From an uncultured Ilumatobacter sp. (GTDB lineage: Bacteria > Actinomycetota > Acidimicrobiia > Acidimicrobiales > Ilumatobacteraceae), in the NCBI GenBank assembly GCA_938049325.1, contig CALICC010000183.1, positions 1 through 19,613 on the forward strand: a stretch of 19,613 bases of DNA, written 5' to 3'. Positions 6,076 to 13,108 of this stretch are shown piece by piece (positions within the stretch are counted from its first letter, which is position 1; every line of letters starts with the position of its first letter). The position numbers and the translations under genes are program-made. The notes beneath the pieces are model-generated. The model was not told the origin of the DNA and made no database searches. It saw only the letters and a list, made by a program, of their open reading frames with translations.

Positions 6076-8247
6076 GTGACCGATTCGTTTCCTCGCCAGT
6101 ACGCACGAACCCAGCGATTCACCCTCGGGGAGCCACGCAATCTGGTCGTGTCGCCAGACGGCGATCGGATCGTCTTCCTCCGCAGCAGCGCGGGCGACGA
6201 CCCGGCGAACTCGTTGTGGGTGCACGATGTGCCCACCGGCGAGGAGCGCGAGGTCGCCGACCCACACCATCTCCTCGCCACCGGTGACGCCGGGGCCGTC
6301 ACCGACGAAGAACGCGCTCGTCGGGAACGCACACGCGACGGGTCGACGGGCATCACGTCCTATGCGACCGACAGCGCGTGTCAGGTCGCCGCGTTCGCGC
6401 TCAACGGCGAACTCTTCGCTGCGGGACTGCTCAGCGGCCAGGCGCGCAAGATCCCGATCCACGGCCCGGTGTTCGACCCGCGGCCCGATCCCACTGCATC
6501 GCGTCTCGCATACGTGTGCGGTCCCGAACTCAGGATCGGCGAGCTCGACGGGTCGTCGCGAGTGCTGGCAGGCAACGAGCCCGAGGGCGTGTCGTGGGGC
6601 AGCGCAGACTTCATCGCGGCCGAAGAGATGCACCGATTCCGAGGGTTTTGGTGGAGCCCCGACGGCCAATCGATCGCCGCGTGCCGCGTCGACGACCGGC
6701 CCGTGAACGAATGGACGATCGCCGACCCGGGCGATCCAGCGCGACCCGCTCGAACGGTCAGATATCCAGCGGCGGGCTCTCCGAACCCGATCGTGACGCT
6801 CCACGTCCTCGGACTCGATGGTTCGCGCCTCGCCGTCGACTGGGACCGCGACTTCTTCCCCTACCTCGCAACGGTCGACTGGACCGATGAAGGGCTGCTC
6901 ATGTCGGTGCAATCGCGGGACCAGCGCGGATCGATGGCGATGAAGGTCGACCTGTCGACGGGCGAAGCGATTGCGTTGACCAGCGACTATGACGACGCGT
7001 GGATCGAAAACGTCCCGGGTGTCCCCCGTCTGCTTCCCGGTGGCGCCTTACTCACGGCTTCCGACCGAGATGGCGTTCGCCGACTCTTCGTCGATGACGT
7101 CGCCGTGACTCCAACCGACCTCCAGGTTCGATCGGTGCTGACGGTCGCCGACCCGGATGACGATGAAGTTCCCGAGATCGTGTTCGTCGCGAACGATCCC
7201 GCGACACCGACGCAGTTGCACGTCTGGTCGACGACGGCGACGTCGACGATCGACAACCGAGAGGGCGACTCGGACGGCGAGCCCGAGCTCGGCCGCCTGA
7301 CAGAAGCCCCCGGCTTGCACTCGGTCGCAATCGGCGGGTCGACGATCGTCGCCCGGTCGATCCGCCTCGACGCGCCCGGCGTGTCGACGACCATTCTGGT
7401 CGACGGATTGTTCGACGGTCCCACGATCACTTCGCACGCCGAAACTCCGCTGATCACACCGAACGTCACGCTCATCACCACCGGCGAACGCAACCTCGCA
7501 ACGGCGGTGCTCTTCCCGACCGGATGGGATCCCGACGACGATCGCCAGCTCCCCGTACTCCTCGACCCGTATGGCGGCCCGCACGCACAACGCGTCACCG
7601 CCAGCCACAACGCGTACCTGTCGTCGCAGTGGTTCGCCGATCAGGGTTTCGCCGTGGTGATCGCCGACGGTCGTGGGACGCCTGGGCGCGGCGCTGAGTG
7701 GGAACGAGCCGTGCGCAACGACTTCGCCGGCCCGACCCTCGACGACCAGATCGACGCGCTGCACGGCGCCGCCGACGAATTCGCCACGCTCGACCTCGAC
7801 CGGGTGGCGATTCGCGGTTGGAGCTTCGGCGGCTACCTCGCTGCGCTCGCCGTGCTCAAGCGGCCCGACGTCTTCCACACGGCGATCGCCGGCGCTCCGG
7901 TCACCGACTGGGCGCTGTACGACACGCACTACACCGAGCGATACCTCGGCGACCCCACCACCGATGAAGGCGCGGCGGTCTACGAGGCGAACTCGCTGAT
8001 TCCGCTCGCACCGGACCTCACTCGACCGCTGCTGTTGATTCACGGGCTCGCCGACGACAACGTCGTTGCCGCACACACGCTCAAGCTGTCGTCGGCGCTG
8101 CTGGCCGCCGGACGTCCACACGAGGTCCTCCCGCTGGTCGGTGTGAGCCACATGACACCTCAGGAGGTGGTGGCCGAGAACCTGCTCCTGCACCAACTCG
8201 ACTTCCTGTCACGCACGCTGGGTCTCGATCTGGAAGCATCGAGCTGA
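6076..8247 (+). CDS. Dipeptidyl peptidase IV-type serine peptidase (S9B-like prolyl oligopeptidase family)
   Basis: Serine exopeptidase predicted to release N-terminal dipeptides, typically X-Pro or X-Ala. From GTG 6076 the product is 723 residues, usual for bacterial DPP IV. Residues 1 to about 470 form the beta-propeller. It contains AAEEMHRFRGFWWSPDG (about 181-197), whose double Glu (183-184) matches the DPP IV motif that binds the substrate amino terminus. The alpha/beta-hydrolase domain (about 475-720) has the nucleophile in GWSFGGY (Ser583), Asp660 in IHGLADDNV and His692 in GVSHM, a complete triad, plus DPYGGPHAQ and DGRGTPGRG. No signal peptide is seen, suggesting a cytosolic enzyme. 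GTG 6076 is preferred over the in-frame GTG 6067 because AAGGTGA at 6064-6070 is a well-spaced Shine-Dalgarno sequence for it. It may share transcription with the hydrolase upstream (75 bp) and the TerB-like gene downstream (53 bp). Confidence 0.93.
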   Translation: MTDSFPRQYARTQRFTLGEPRNLVVSPDGDRIVFLRSSAGDDPANSLWVHDVPTGEEREVADPHHLLATGDAGAVTDEERARRERTRDGSTGITSYATDSACQVAAFALNGELFAAGLLSGQARKIPIHGPVFDPRPDPTASRLAYVCGPELRIGELDGSSRVLAGNEPEGVSWGSADFIAAEEMHRFRGFWWSPDGQSIAACRVDDRPVNEWTIADPGDPARPARTVRYPAAGSPNPIVTLHVLGLDGSRLAVDWDRDFFPYLATVDWTDEGLLMSVQSRDQRGSMAMKVDLSTGEAIALTSDYDDAWIENVPGVPRLLPGGALLTASDRDGVRRLFVDDVAVTPTDLQVRSVLTVADPDDDEVPEIVFVANDPATPTQLHVWSTTATSTIDNREGDSDGEPELGRLTEAPGLHSVAIGGSTIVARSIRLDAPGVSTTILVDGLFDGPTITSHAETPLITPNVTLITTGERNLATAVLFPTGWDPDDDRQLPVLLDPYGGPHAQRVTASHNAYLSSQWFADQGFAVVIADGRGTPGRGAEWERAVRNDFAGPTLDDQIDALHGAADEFATLDLDRVAIRGWSFGGYLAALAVLKRPDVFHTAIAGAPVTDWALYDTHYTERYLGDPTTDEGAAVYEANSLIPLAPDLTRPLLLIHGLADDNVVAAHTLKLSSALLAAGRPHEVLPLVGVSHMTPQEVVAENLLLHQLDFLSRTLGLDLEASS

Positions 8248-8300
8248 TCCGGCTCTTCCATCTCGCCCCGGACTCTCTCGAACAGGAAGCATCTCCACTC

Positions 8301-8696
8301 ATGAACAATCGACTCGCCGAGCTCTATCAAGGTGTCGCCATCCACGCGACCGCCGACGCCGAGCACCGCGCTGCGCTCGAACTCCTCGCGCTCGTCATGC
8401 TGGCCGACGACAACATCGATGACTCCGAGGTCGACGTCGTCCGCGAGATCAGCGCCGAGTGGCGCGGCGCCGACTTCCCGTTCGAGGACTACCTGCGCCC
8501 GGCGATCGAATCGGCTCGCCGTGCGGTCGAAGCCGGACGCAGCCTCGAATTCCTCGACGCGATCGACAACACGATCAGCAGCCGCGTCCTGCGCTCGGCC
8601 CTCTTCTCTGCAGCGCGCGACGTTGCCGGCGCTGACGACGAAGTCTCACCGGAGGAAGGCACCATCCTCGCCGAGGTCGCTGTTCGGTTCGGCTGA
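8301..8696 (+). CDS. TerB-like (tellurite-resistance TerB family) small protein
   Basis: A 131-residue, acidic, all-helical protein without signal peptide. Two internally similar acidic loops, LADDNIDDSE (34-43) and GADDEVSPEE (110-119), match the paired 'ADGxIxxxE' metal-binding-like motifs of the TerB/DjlA-N superfamily. The last segment (TILAEVAVRFG) is the usual C-terminal helix. Members are linked to metal or stress responses and membrane-associated complexes, but solitary copies such as this one have no defined role, so tellurite resistance should not be assumed. ATG at 8301 has AGGAAG at about 8283-8288, roughly 12 nt upstream. It follows the S9 peptidase by 53 bp on the same strand and ends 10 bp before the stop of convergent prmC. 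Confidence 0.78.
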   Translation: MNNRLAELYQGVAIHATADAEHRAALELLALVMLADDNIDDSEVDVVREISAEWRGADFPFEDYLRPAIESARRAVEAGRSLEFLDAIDNTISSRVLRSALFSAARDVAGADDEVSPEEGTILAEVAVRFG

Positions 8697-8706
8697 CCGC
8701 GTTCGA

Positions 8707-10200
8707 TCAGCGGCGGAAGTGCAAGCGGAGACCGTCGCGCATGACACCTTCGTGCATTTCGTGGTCGACCACGACGTGATCTCCAACGAATCCAGCAGCG
8801 CGGTACGCGGCGACCGCGCGCTCGTTCTCGACGTAGGGCAGGATCACGACCTCGCGGGCTTCCCACTCGTCGAGGAGGAACTCGGCAACGCCCCGACAGA
8901 CCGCGCGGCCGATGCCCTTGCCGTGCAGGCTCGGCTCACCGATGAACAGGTCGAGCGACCAGATGTCTTTTCCCCCGCGTGGATCGCCTGACGTCTCCGC
9001 ATCGAGTTCGAACTCGACGGCGTCTTCGTGGTCCCCGAGTTCGTAGAGCTGGACGAATCCAATGGGCTCGCCGTCGAGCTCGACGATCGTCGCATGAGTT
9101 TCGTCTCGTTCGAGCACGCCACCGGGCCCATACTCCCGCAAGATCCGGGCGAGGTCGAAGGTCTGATCGCGTCCTTCGTACCACTCGAGCACGTCGTCAC
9201 GGGTGAGCCAGGTGAGCAGTCGTGCGTAATCCTCGATTCGGTTCTGGAGGTAGCGCACGGTGACGCGTCCTGCCGCTGTGTCGACCGCGAACAGCTCGAC
9301 CGGGATGCGGCCCATCGTCATGCGGTCGTGGCCAGCGGTGTCGATCCGAGTTTCGATCCGGTCGTACGCGGCCTGCTCGAACAGCTCTCGAACCGATCCA
9401 CCCTGGTCGAAGCCGTGTTCCACGACGAGCCAGCCCCCTGGTCGGAGACGTTCGACCGCGGCAGGCACGATGACGCGGAGGTCGTCGAGGCCATCGTCGC
9501 CTGCGAACAGGGCTTCCCCCGGCTCCCACTCCCGCACGTCCGGATCGAGATCGGTCGAACGATCGGAGACGTAGGGCGGATTCGACACGATGACGTCGAA
9601 GGCCGGCAGCTCCGGCAGCGCCTCGGTCCATGACCCGTGCGCCACGTGCACGTTCTTCCCGTTTCGCCCGACTCCGGCGAGGTTCGCACGCGCGACGGCG
9701 AGCGCCTCGGCCGACGCGTCGGTGATCCACACCGTCGTGCCATCAGCGGGAAGCTCCTGCGCCATCGACAACCCGATGGCCCCCGAGCCCGTGCCGAGAT
9801 CGGCCACGTGACGCATCGGGCTGGCGGCCAAAGCCAGCTCGATCGCGATCTCGGCAACCTCCTCGGTTTCAGGACGCGGGATGAGGACGCGCTCGTCGAC
9901 GGTCAGCTCGAGGTGTCGAAATGCCCAGCTCCCGAGCGCGTACTGAATCGGTTCACCGCCGCGCACGCGGGCGACCACCGCGTCGAGGTGCGCGACCATC
10001 CGCTCGGTTGCCGGCTCGTCGAGCACCGCTCGAAACTCGGCCGCCGTGGCTCCTGCCGCTGCCTCGCAGATCCATCGAGCGTGCTGCGGGTCGCCGATCA
10101 ACGACTCGGTTTCGGCGAGCAACGCACGCCAAGGCACCGTGTCGTCATGCCGAGCGTCTTCGGACCGCGCGCCATCGGACCGAGCGTCGTCATCCACCAT
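8707..10200 (-). CDS. prmC: Release factor glutamine methyltransferase PrmC fused to an AAC(6')-like GNAT acetyltransferase
   Basis: A 497-residue two-domain protein. Residues about 20-298 are PrmC, which N5-methylates the Gln of the GGQ motif in release factors using SAM. It has GGEPIQYALG and LIPRPETE (81-113), SAM motif DLGTGSGAIGLS (134-145), catalytic SNPPY (206-210), and the usual ending HDRMTMGR (291-298). After a linker of about 14 residues the frame continues without a stop into a GNAT domain (about 313-497). That domain resembles aminoglycoside 6'-N-acetyltransferases: YLQNRIEDYARLLTWL, DVLEWYEGRD, LDLFIGEP, acetyl-CoA loop HGKGIGR (426-432), NERAVAAYRAAGF. Typical PrmC is about 280-300 residues. 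The ATG at 10200 overlaps the prfA stop by 11 bp, implying translational coupling to its substrate RF1. An internal GTG at 9258, with AGGA at 9268-9271, could give a free GNAT product. The GNAT substrate is unknown; antibiotic resistance is not implied. Confidence 0.92.
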   Translation of the reverse strand: MVDDDARSDGARSEDARHDDTVPWRALLAETESLIGDPQHARWICEAAAGATAAEFRAVLDEPATERMVAHLDAVVARVRGGEPIQYALGSWAFRHLELTVDERVLIPRPETEEVAEIAIELALAASPMRHVADLGTGSGAIGLSMAQELPADGTTVWITDASAEALAVARANLAGVGRNGKNVHVAHGSWTEALPELPAFDVIVSNPPYVSDRSTDLDPDVREWEPGEALFAGDDGLDDLRVIVPAAVERLRPGGWLVVEHGFDQGGSVRELFEQAAYDRIETRIDTAGHDRMTMGRIPVELFAVDTAAGRVTVRYLQNRIEDYARLLTWLTRDDVLEWYEGRDQTFDLARILREYGPGGVLERDETHATIVELDGEPIGFVQLYELGDHEDAVEFELDAETSGDPRGGKDIWSLDLFIGEPSLHGKGIGRAVCRGVAEFLLDEWEAREVVILPYVENERAVAAYRAAGFVGDHVVVDHEMHEGVMRDGLRLHFRR

Positions 10201-11269
10201 CGCTCGTCTCGCCCTCGGCGAGGAGACGTGCTCGTTCGTCAGCAGCCAATGCCTCGACCACCGCGCCGAGATCGCCGGCGAGTACAGCGGCAAGGCGATA
10301 GATGGTGAAGCCGATGCGATGATCGGTGAGACGGTTCTCCTTGTAGTTGTACGTGCGAATCTTCTCGCTGCGTCCGCCGCCGCCGACCTGGGAGCGCCGC
10401 TCCGCCGACAACTCGTCGGCGCGCTCTTGTTCGGCACGTTCGAACAGTCGAGCGCGCAGCACCTGCATCGCCCGGTTCCGGTTCTGCAACTGCGATCGTT
10501 CGTCTTGCATCGTCACCACGACGCCGGTCGGAACGTGCGTGATGCGCACCGCCGAATCGGTGGTGTTGACGTGCTGGCCGCCGGCGCCGCTCGATCGATA
10601 GACGTCGATCTCGAGATCGCGATCGTCGATCTCGACGTCGACCTCATCGACTTCGGGAAGAACCGTGACCGTGGCCGACGACGTGTGGACACGGCCTTGA
10701 CTCTCGGTCACCGGCACGCGCTGTACTCGGTGCGGCCCACCCTCGTACTTCAGGTTGCGCCACGCCGTCTCGCCGCGCACTTCGAACGTCACATCACTGA
10801 AACCACCCATATCGCTCACCGACGACGAGAGCTGCTCGACCTTCCACTTCTGCGTCGAGGCGTACGCCACGTACATCTCGTAGAGGTCACGAGCGAACAG
10901 GTTGGCTTCCTCGCCGCCCTCGGCTCCACGGATCTCCACGATGACATTGCGACCGTCATGCGGGTCTTGCGGGATCATCGACTCACGAAGCTCGTCTTCG
11001 AGGGTCGCCAACTCCGACGTCACGTCGTCGATCTCATCGACGAGCATCTGACGCTCGTCACCGGATGCGCCCGCCAACATCTCACGCGCCGCTTCACCGT
11101 CTGCGCGTCGGGCGTTGAAGCGGCGCACCATCTCCACGACCGGACCCAGGTCGTTGTATCGCTTCGAGACCGTCCGCAACTGGTTGGGGTCGGCGAGCAC
11201 TTCGGGGTCAGCCAGCTGGTGTTCGAGCGTCTCGTACTCGTCGACGATCTGCGCCAGCCGGTCCATCAT
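10190..11269 (-). CDS. prfA: Peptide chain release factor 1
   Basis: Recognises UAA and UAG stop codons in the ribosomal A site and triggers hydrolysis of peptidyl-tRNA. The 359-residue product has normal RF1 length. The class-specific stop-codon 'anticodon' tripeptide is PVT (186-188, in HRVQRVPVTESQGRVHTS), a P-x-T type that marks RF1 rather than RF2 (SPF). The catalytic GGQ is at 230-232 (SSGAGGQHVNTTDSAVR). The C-terminal ERRSQVGGGGRSEKIRTYN and NRLTDHRIG are also typical. Start is ATG 11269 or the adjacent ATG 11266; no clear Shine-Dalgarno sequence. It is followed by prmC in the conserved prfA-prmC order with an 11-bp overlap. The gene often found upstream in Actinobacteria, rpmE, is absent; a methyltransferase-like gene lies 80 bp upstream instead. 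Confidence 0.97.
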   Translation of the reverse strand: MMDRLAQIVDEYETLEHQLADPEVLADPNQLRTVSKRYNDLGPVVEMVRRFNARRADGEAAREMLAGASGDERQMLVDEIDDVTSELATLEDELRESMIPQDPHDGRNVIVEIRGAEGGEEANLFARDLYEMYVAYASTQKWKVEQLSSSVSDMGGFSDVTFEVRGETAWRNLKYEGGPHRVQRVPVTESQGRVHTSSATVTVLPEVDEVDVEIDDRDLEIDVYRSSGAGGQHVNTTDSAVRITHVPTGVVVTMQDERSQLQNRNRAMQVLRARLFERAEQERADELSAERRSQVGGGGRSEKIRTYNYKENRLTDHRIGFTIYRLAAVLAGDLGAVVEALAADERARLLAEGETSDGG

Positions 11270-11278
11270 GCTCGCACG

Positions 11279-11284
11279 AGGCTA
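11279..11284 (-). promoter_or_regulatory. Putative -10 box for prfA-prmC
   Basis: TAGCCT on the minus strand, 9 nt before the first prfA ATG. The spacing fits a leaderless transcript and the start lacks a Shine-Dalgarno sequence. No convincing -35 element is visible, so support is positional only. Confidence 0.25.
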
Positions 11285-11349
11285 CTGGCGTGGCGGTGCT
11301 GCCTCGCCGAGCCAGCCCGTTCGTTTGCTCGTCCACCGGACTGCTCCCT

Positions 11350-11973
11350 CTATGCGACGCGCGTGAAGAGGTACGCGAACGGGGACCTCGTGTACGCGAC
11401 ACCGCGACCCGATTCGTGCAGACTGTCGATCGTGATCGTGTGCGGCCGTTTCGCAACGAGATAGTTGTCGAGTTCAGAGTTGTCGACTCGATACTTCCCG
11501 TCTCGGGCGACCACGACGCCTCCAAGCTCGTAGCGCGAATCGATCGATGCCATCGCGGCGTCACCGTGGCTCGGATTGACGAGCAGCGTGCCGCCGATGC
11601 GCAGGTGCTTCGTGCAGTGTTCGGAGACGAAGCCGGCATAGAGCGAGATGAGCAGGTCGAAGTGTTCGGTCGCCAGATCGAGCTCGCTGGTGTAGTCAGC
11701 GTGGATGAACCTGACATCAGGATCGATGGGGCCGTCGTGGCGGCGAACGATCTCACGCACGCCGTCCTCATCGCCGAAGAACCTTGGAGCTCGCTTGTCG
11801 ATCTCGACGTACGTCACCGAGTCGAAGATGAACGACGGGGCGATATCGACGTAGCTGCCCGGATACAAGACGGTCGTTGCCTCGATCGCGCCGGCCACTG
11901 CGCCGAACAGTCGCCACCGGTCACCCTCGTGCTGGTCGTGCTTGGCCCAGAGTGCCTCGGTTTCACGTCTCAC
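11350..11973 (-). CDS. Class I SAM methyltransferase-like conserved hypothetical
   Basis: A 207-residue protein with Rossmann-type features. They are a glycine-containing first strand/turn (TVLYPGSYVDIAPSF, 34-48), an acidic residue ending strand 2 (VTYVEIDKR, 53-61), a motif-IV-like DLLISLYAGFVSE (106-118), and a following strand LRIGGTLLVNPSHGDA (124-139). Together they suggest a SAM-dependent methyltransferase fold. The classical GxGxG is degenerate (YPGSYVD), so activity is uncertain and no substrate is proposed. The start is GTG 11973, 6 nt after the stop of the upstream hypothetical gene; GAGAG in the end of that gene can serve as Shine-Dalgarno sequence, implying coupling. prfA follows 80 bp downstream. 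No signal peptide or membrane segment. Confidence 0.7.
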   Translation of the reverse strand: MRRETEALWAKHDQHEGDRWRLFGAVAGAIEATTVLYPGSYVDIAPSFIFDSVTYVEIDKRAPRFFGDEDGVREIVRRHDGPIDPDVRFIHADYTSELDLATEHFDLLISLYAGFVSEHCTKHLRIGGTLLVNPSHGDAAMASIDSRYELGGVVVARDGKYRVDNSELDNYLVAKRPHTITIDSLHESGRGVAYTRSPFAYLFTRVA

Positions 11974-11979
11974 GAGCCG

Positions 11980-13056
11980 TCAACTCTCTGCGAGCATGAC
12001 GATGTCGACCGGCCGGGCGAGATGTGCTGCGAGGTCTCTCGTGATAGGCAGGAGGTCGCGTTCGAGCGCAGCGATCAGGATGCGGTCCACCTCGTCGACG
12101 AGACCGAGCGACAGATCGGCAACGAAGGGAACCGCGTCGAGATCGACGCCCGATGAGAAGACCACCGCGGTAGTGGAGCCGTTTGGTTCGATCCCGAGCG
12201 CGGCGCACGGCTCGGCGTGCTTCATGCTCTGGCGTGGCACGGGCGGCTCGAGTGGCTCCAAGCTGACGAGTCCCAGCCGGGCCGGATCCTGCTGCACCTG
12301 CCATCGCAAGAAGCGCTCCTGCGCCATCCGATTGAGCGGATGCTGGCGAGCCGCAAGCGAACGATGGTCGGACACGGCAGCAACCACGCCTGCCAGAGCT
12401 TCGAGTGTGGGAATGTGACCGTGGAGGAGCTGGAACGCCTCTCGGTCGTTGGCGCCGACGCCGACTTCGAGGATGACACCGTCGGCGTCGCGGGCGGCAA
12501 CGCGCGAAGCGAGTTCGTCGGCCGAGGGTGGCGGTGCAACGGTTGGGACGTCGCTCAGCTCGGCGAAGTTCCCCGTGGTCGGCTCGTCGACCACTCGGCA
12601 CACCTCGAGCCCGCGCACCTCGCCGGTGACGACGCCGAACTCGACGTGAGGTGTCGCCCCGGCGCGCTCGATCAGATCGGTCAGGGCGAGGTGACTCTCG
12701 GCGGGTGGTGGTGATGCCGGCTGCGGTTCCGCCACGATCGGCAGGAGCGTGCGCGCCTCGGGAAACCAGACGCTGATCGGATACGAGAACCCGGACGCTC
12801 GTCGTGCGAGCGTCGCCCCGCCCTCAGCTGCGATCACGTGCATCGACGACGCATCGTTTCGCACGGCCCACGCGAGCGCCGCACCCAATCGTCGGTCACC
12901 CGCTCCGTCGATGAGCACCCACGCCACTCCGTCGAGCACGAGTGCAGCACCCGCACCGAAGCCGTTGGGCTCAGCATCGATCGACGTGCCGAGGTGCTCG
13001 CCGACGAGCCCCCGCAATTGCGCCCCCAACAGTCGCTGGCGTCGTTCGTCGACCAT
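11980..13056 (-). CDS. Conserved hypothetical protein, unknown function
   Basis: A 358-residue soluble protein that I do not recognise. The N-terminal third (1-107) looks like a compact alpha/beta domain (AALVLDGVAWVLIDGAG, then SMHVIAAEGGATLARRA). A Pro/Ala linker (about 108-122) and a second Pro-rich stretch (about 170-178) separate it from a region with DGVILEVGVGANDREAFQLLHGH and a C-terminal half rich in Arg, Leu and Ala (FLRWQVQQDPARLGLV). No signal peptide, transmembrane segment or catalytic signature is evident. The ATG at 13056 has a TAGGTT hexamer 6 nt upstream and no Shine-Dalgarno sequence. The coding strand is supported by typical amino-acid composition, tight spacing to the methyltransferase-like gene (6 nt), and the low-complexity Arg/Ser-rich nature of competing frames. 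Confidence 0.7.
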   Translation of the reverse strand: MVDERRQRLLGAQLRGLVGEHLGTSIDAEPNGFGAGAALVLDGVAWVLIDGAGDRRLGAALAWAVRNDASSMHVIAAEGGATLARRASGFSYPISVWFPEARTLLPIVAEPQPASPPPAESHLALTDLIERAGATPHVEFGVVTGEVRGLEVCRVVDEPTTGNFAELSDVPTVAPPPSADELASRVAARDADGVILEVGVGANDREAFQLLHGHIPTLEALAGVVAAVSDHRSLAARQHPLNRMAQERFLRWQVQQDPARLGLVSLEPLEPPVPRQSMKHAEPCAALGIEPNGSTTAVVFSSGVDLDAVPFVADLSLGLVDEVDRILIAALERDLLPITRDLAAHLARPVDIVMLAES

Positions 13057-13062
13057 CAGCTC

Positions 13063-13068
13063 AACCTA
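13063..13068 (-). promoter_or_regulatory. Putative -10 box for the hypothetical/methyltransferase-like pair
   Basis: TAGGTT on the minus strand ends 6 nt before the ATG at 13056, a leaderless spacing. It lies in the 52-bp gap after the phosphorylase gene, so this pair may be transcribed separately from the sugar operon. No clear -35 is present. Confidence 0.27.
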
Positions 13069-13108
13069 TCGATGGACTTCGACACCCGCTTCGGTCGATG
13101 CTCTCGAA

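Noticed and set aside
5653..8196. Two long minus-strand open frames (419 and 382 codons) opposite the nucleoside hydrolase and peptidase
   Set aside because: Both overlap genes with complete catalytic signatures on the plus strand; the translations are low in hydrophobic-core patterns and rich in Arg, Val and Gly.
8301..8696. Tellurite resistance function for the TerB-like gene
   Set aside because: Only a solitary TerB-like domain is present, with no terA/C/D/E/Z neighbours; the family name alone does not support tellurite resistance.
8707..9264. Calling the GNAT domain an aminoglycoside resistance determinant
   Set aside because: Similarity is at family level (acetyl-CoA loop and a few AAC(6')-like motifs); chromosomal fusion to PrmC and no mobile context argue against assuming antibiotic modification.
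10046..11464. Long plus-strand open frame (472 codons) opposite prfA and the start of prmC
   Set aside because: Antisense to a certain RF1 gene; Arg/His/Val-rich translation with no family features, a usual shadow of a high-GC gene.
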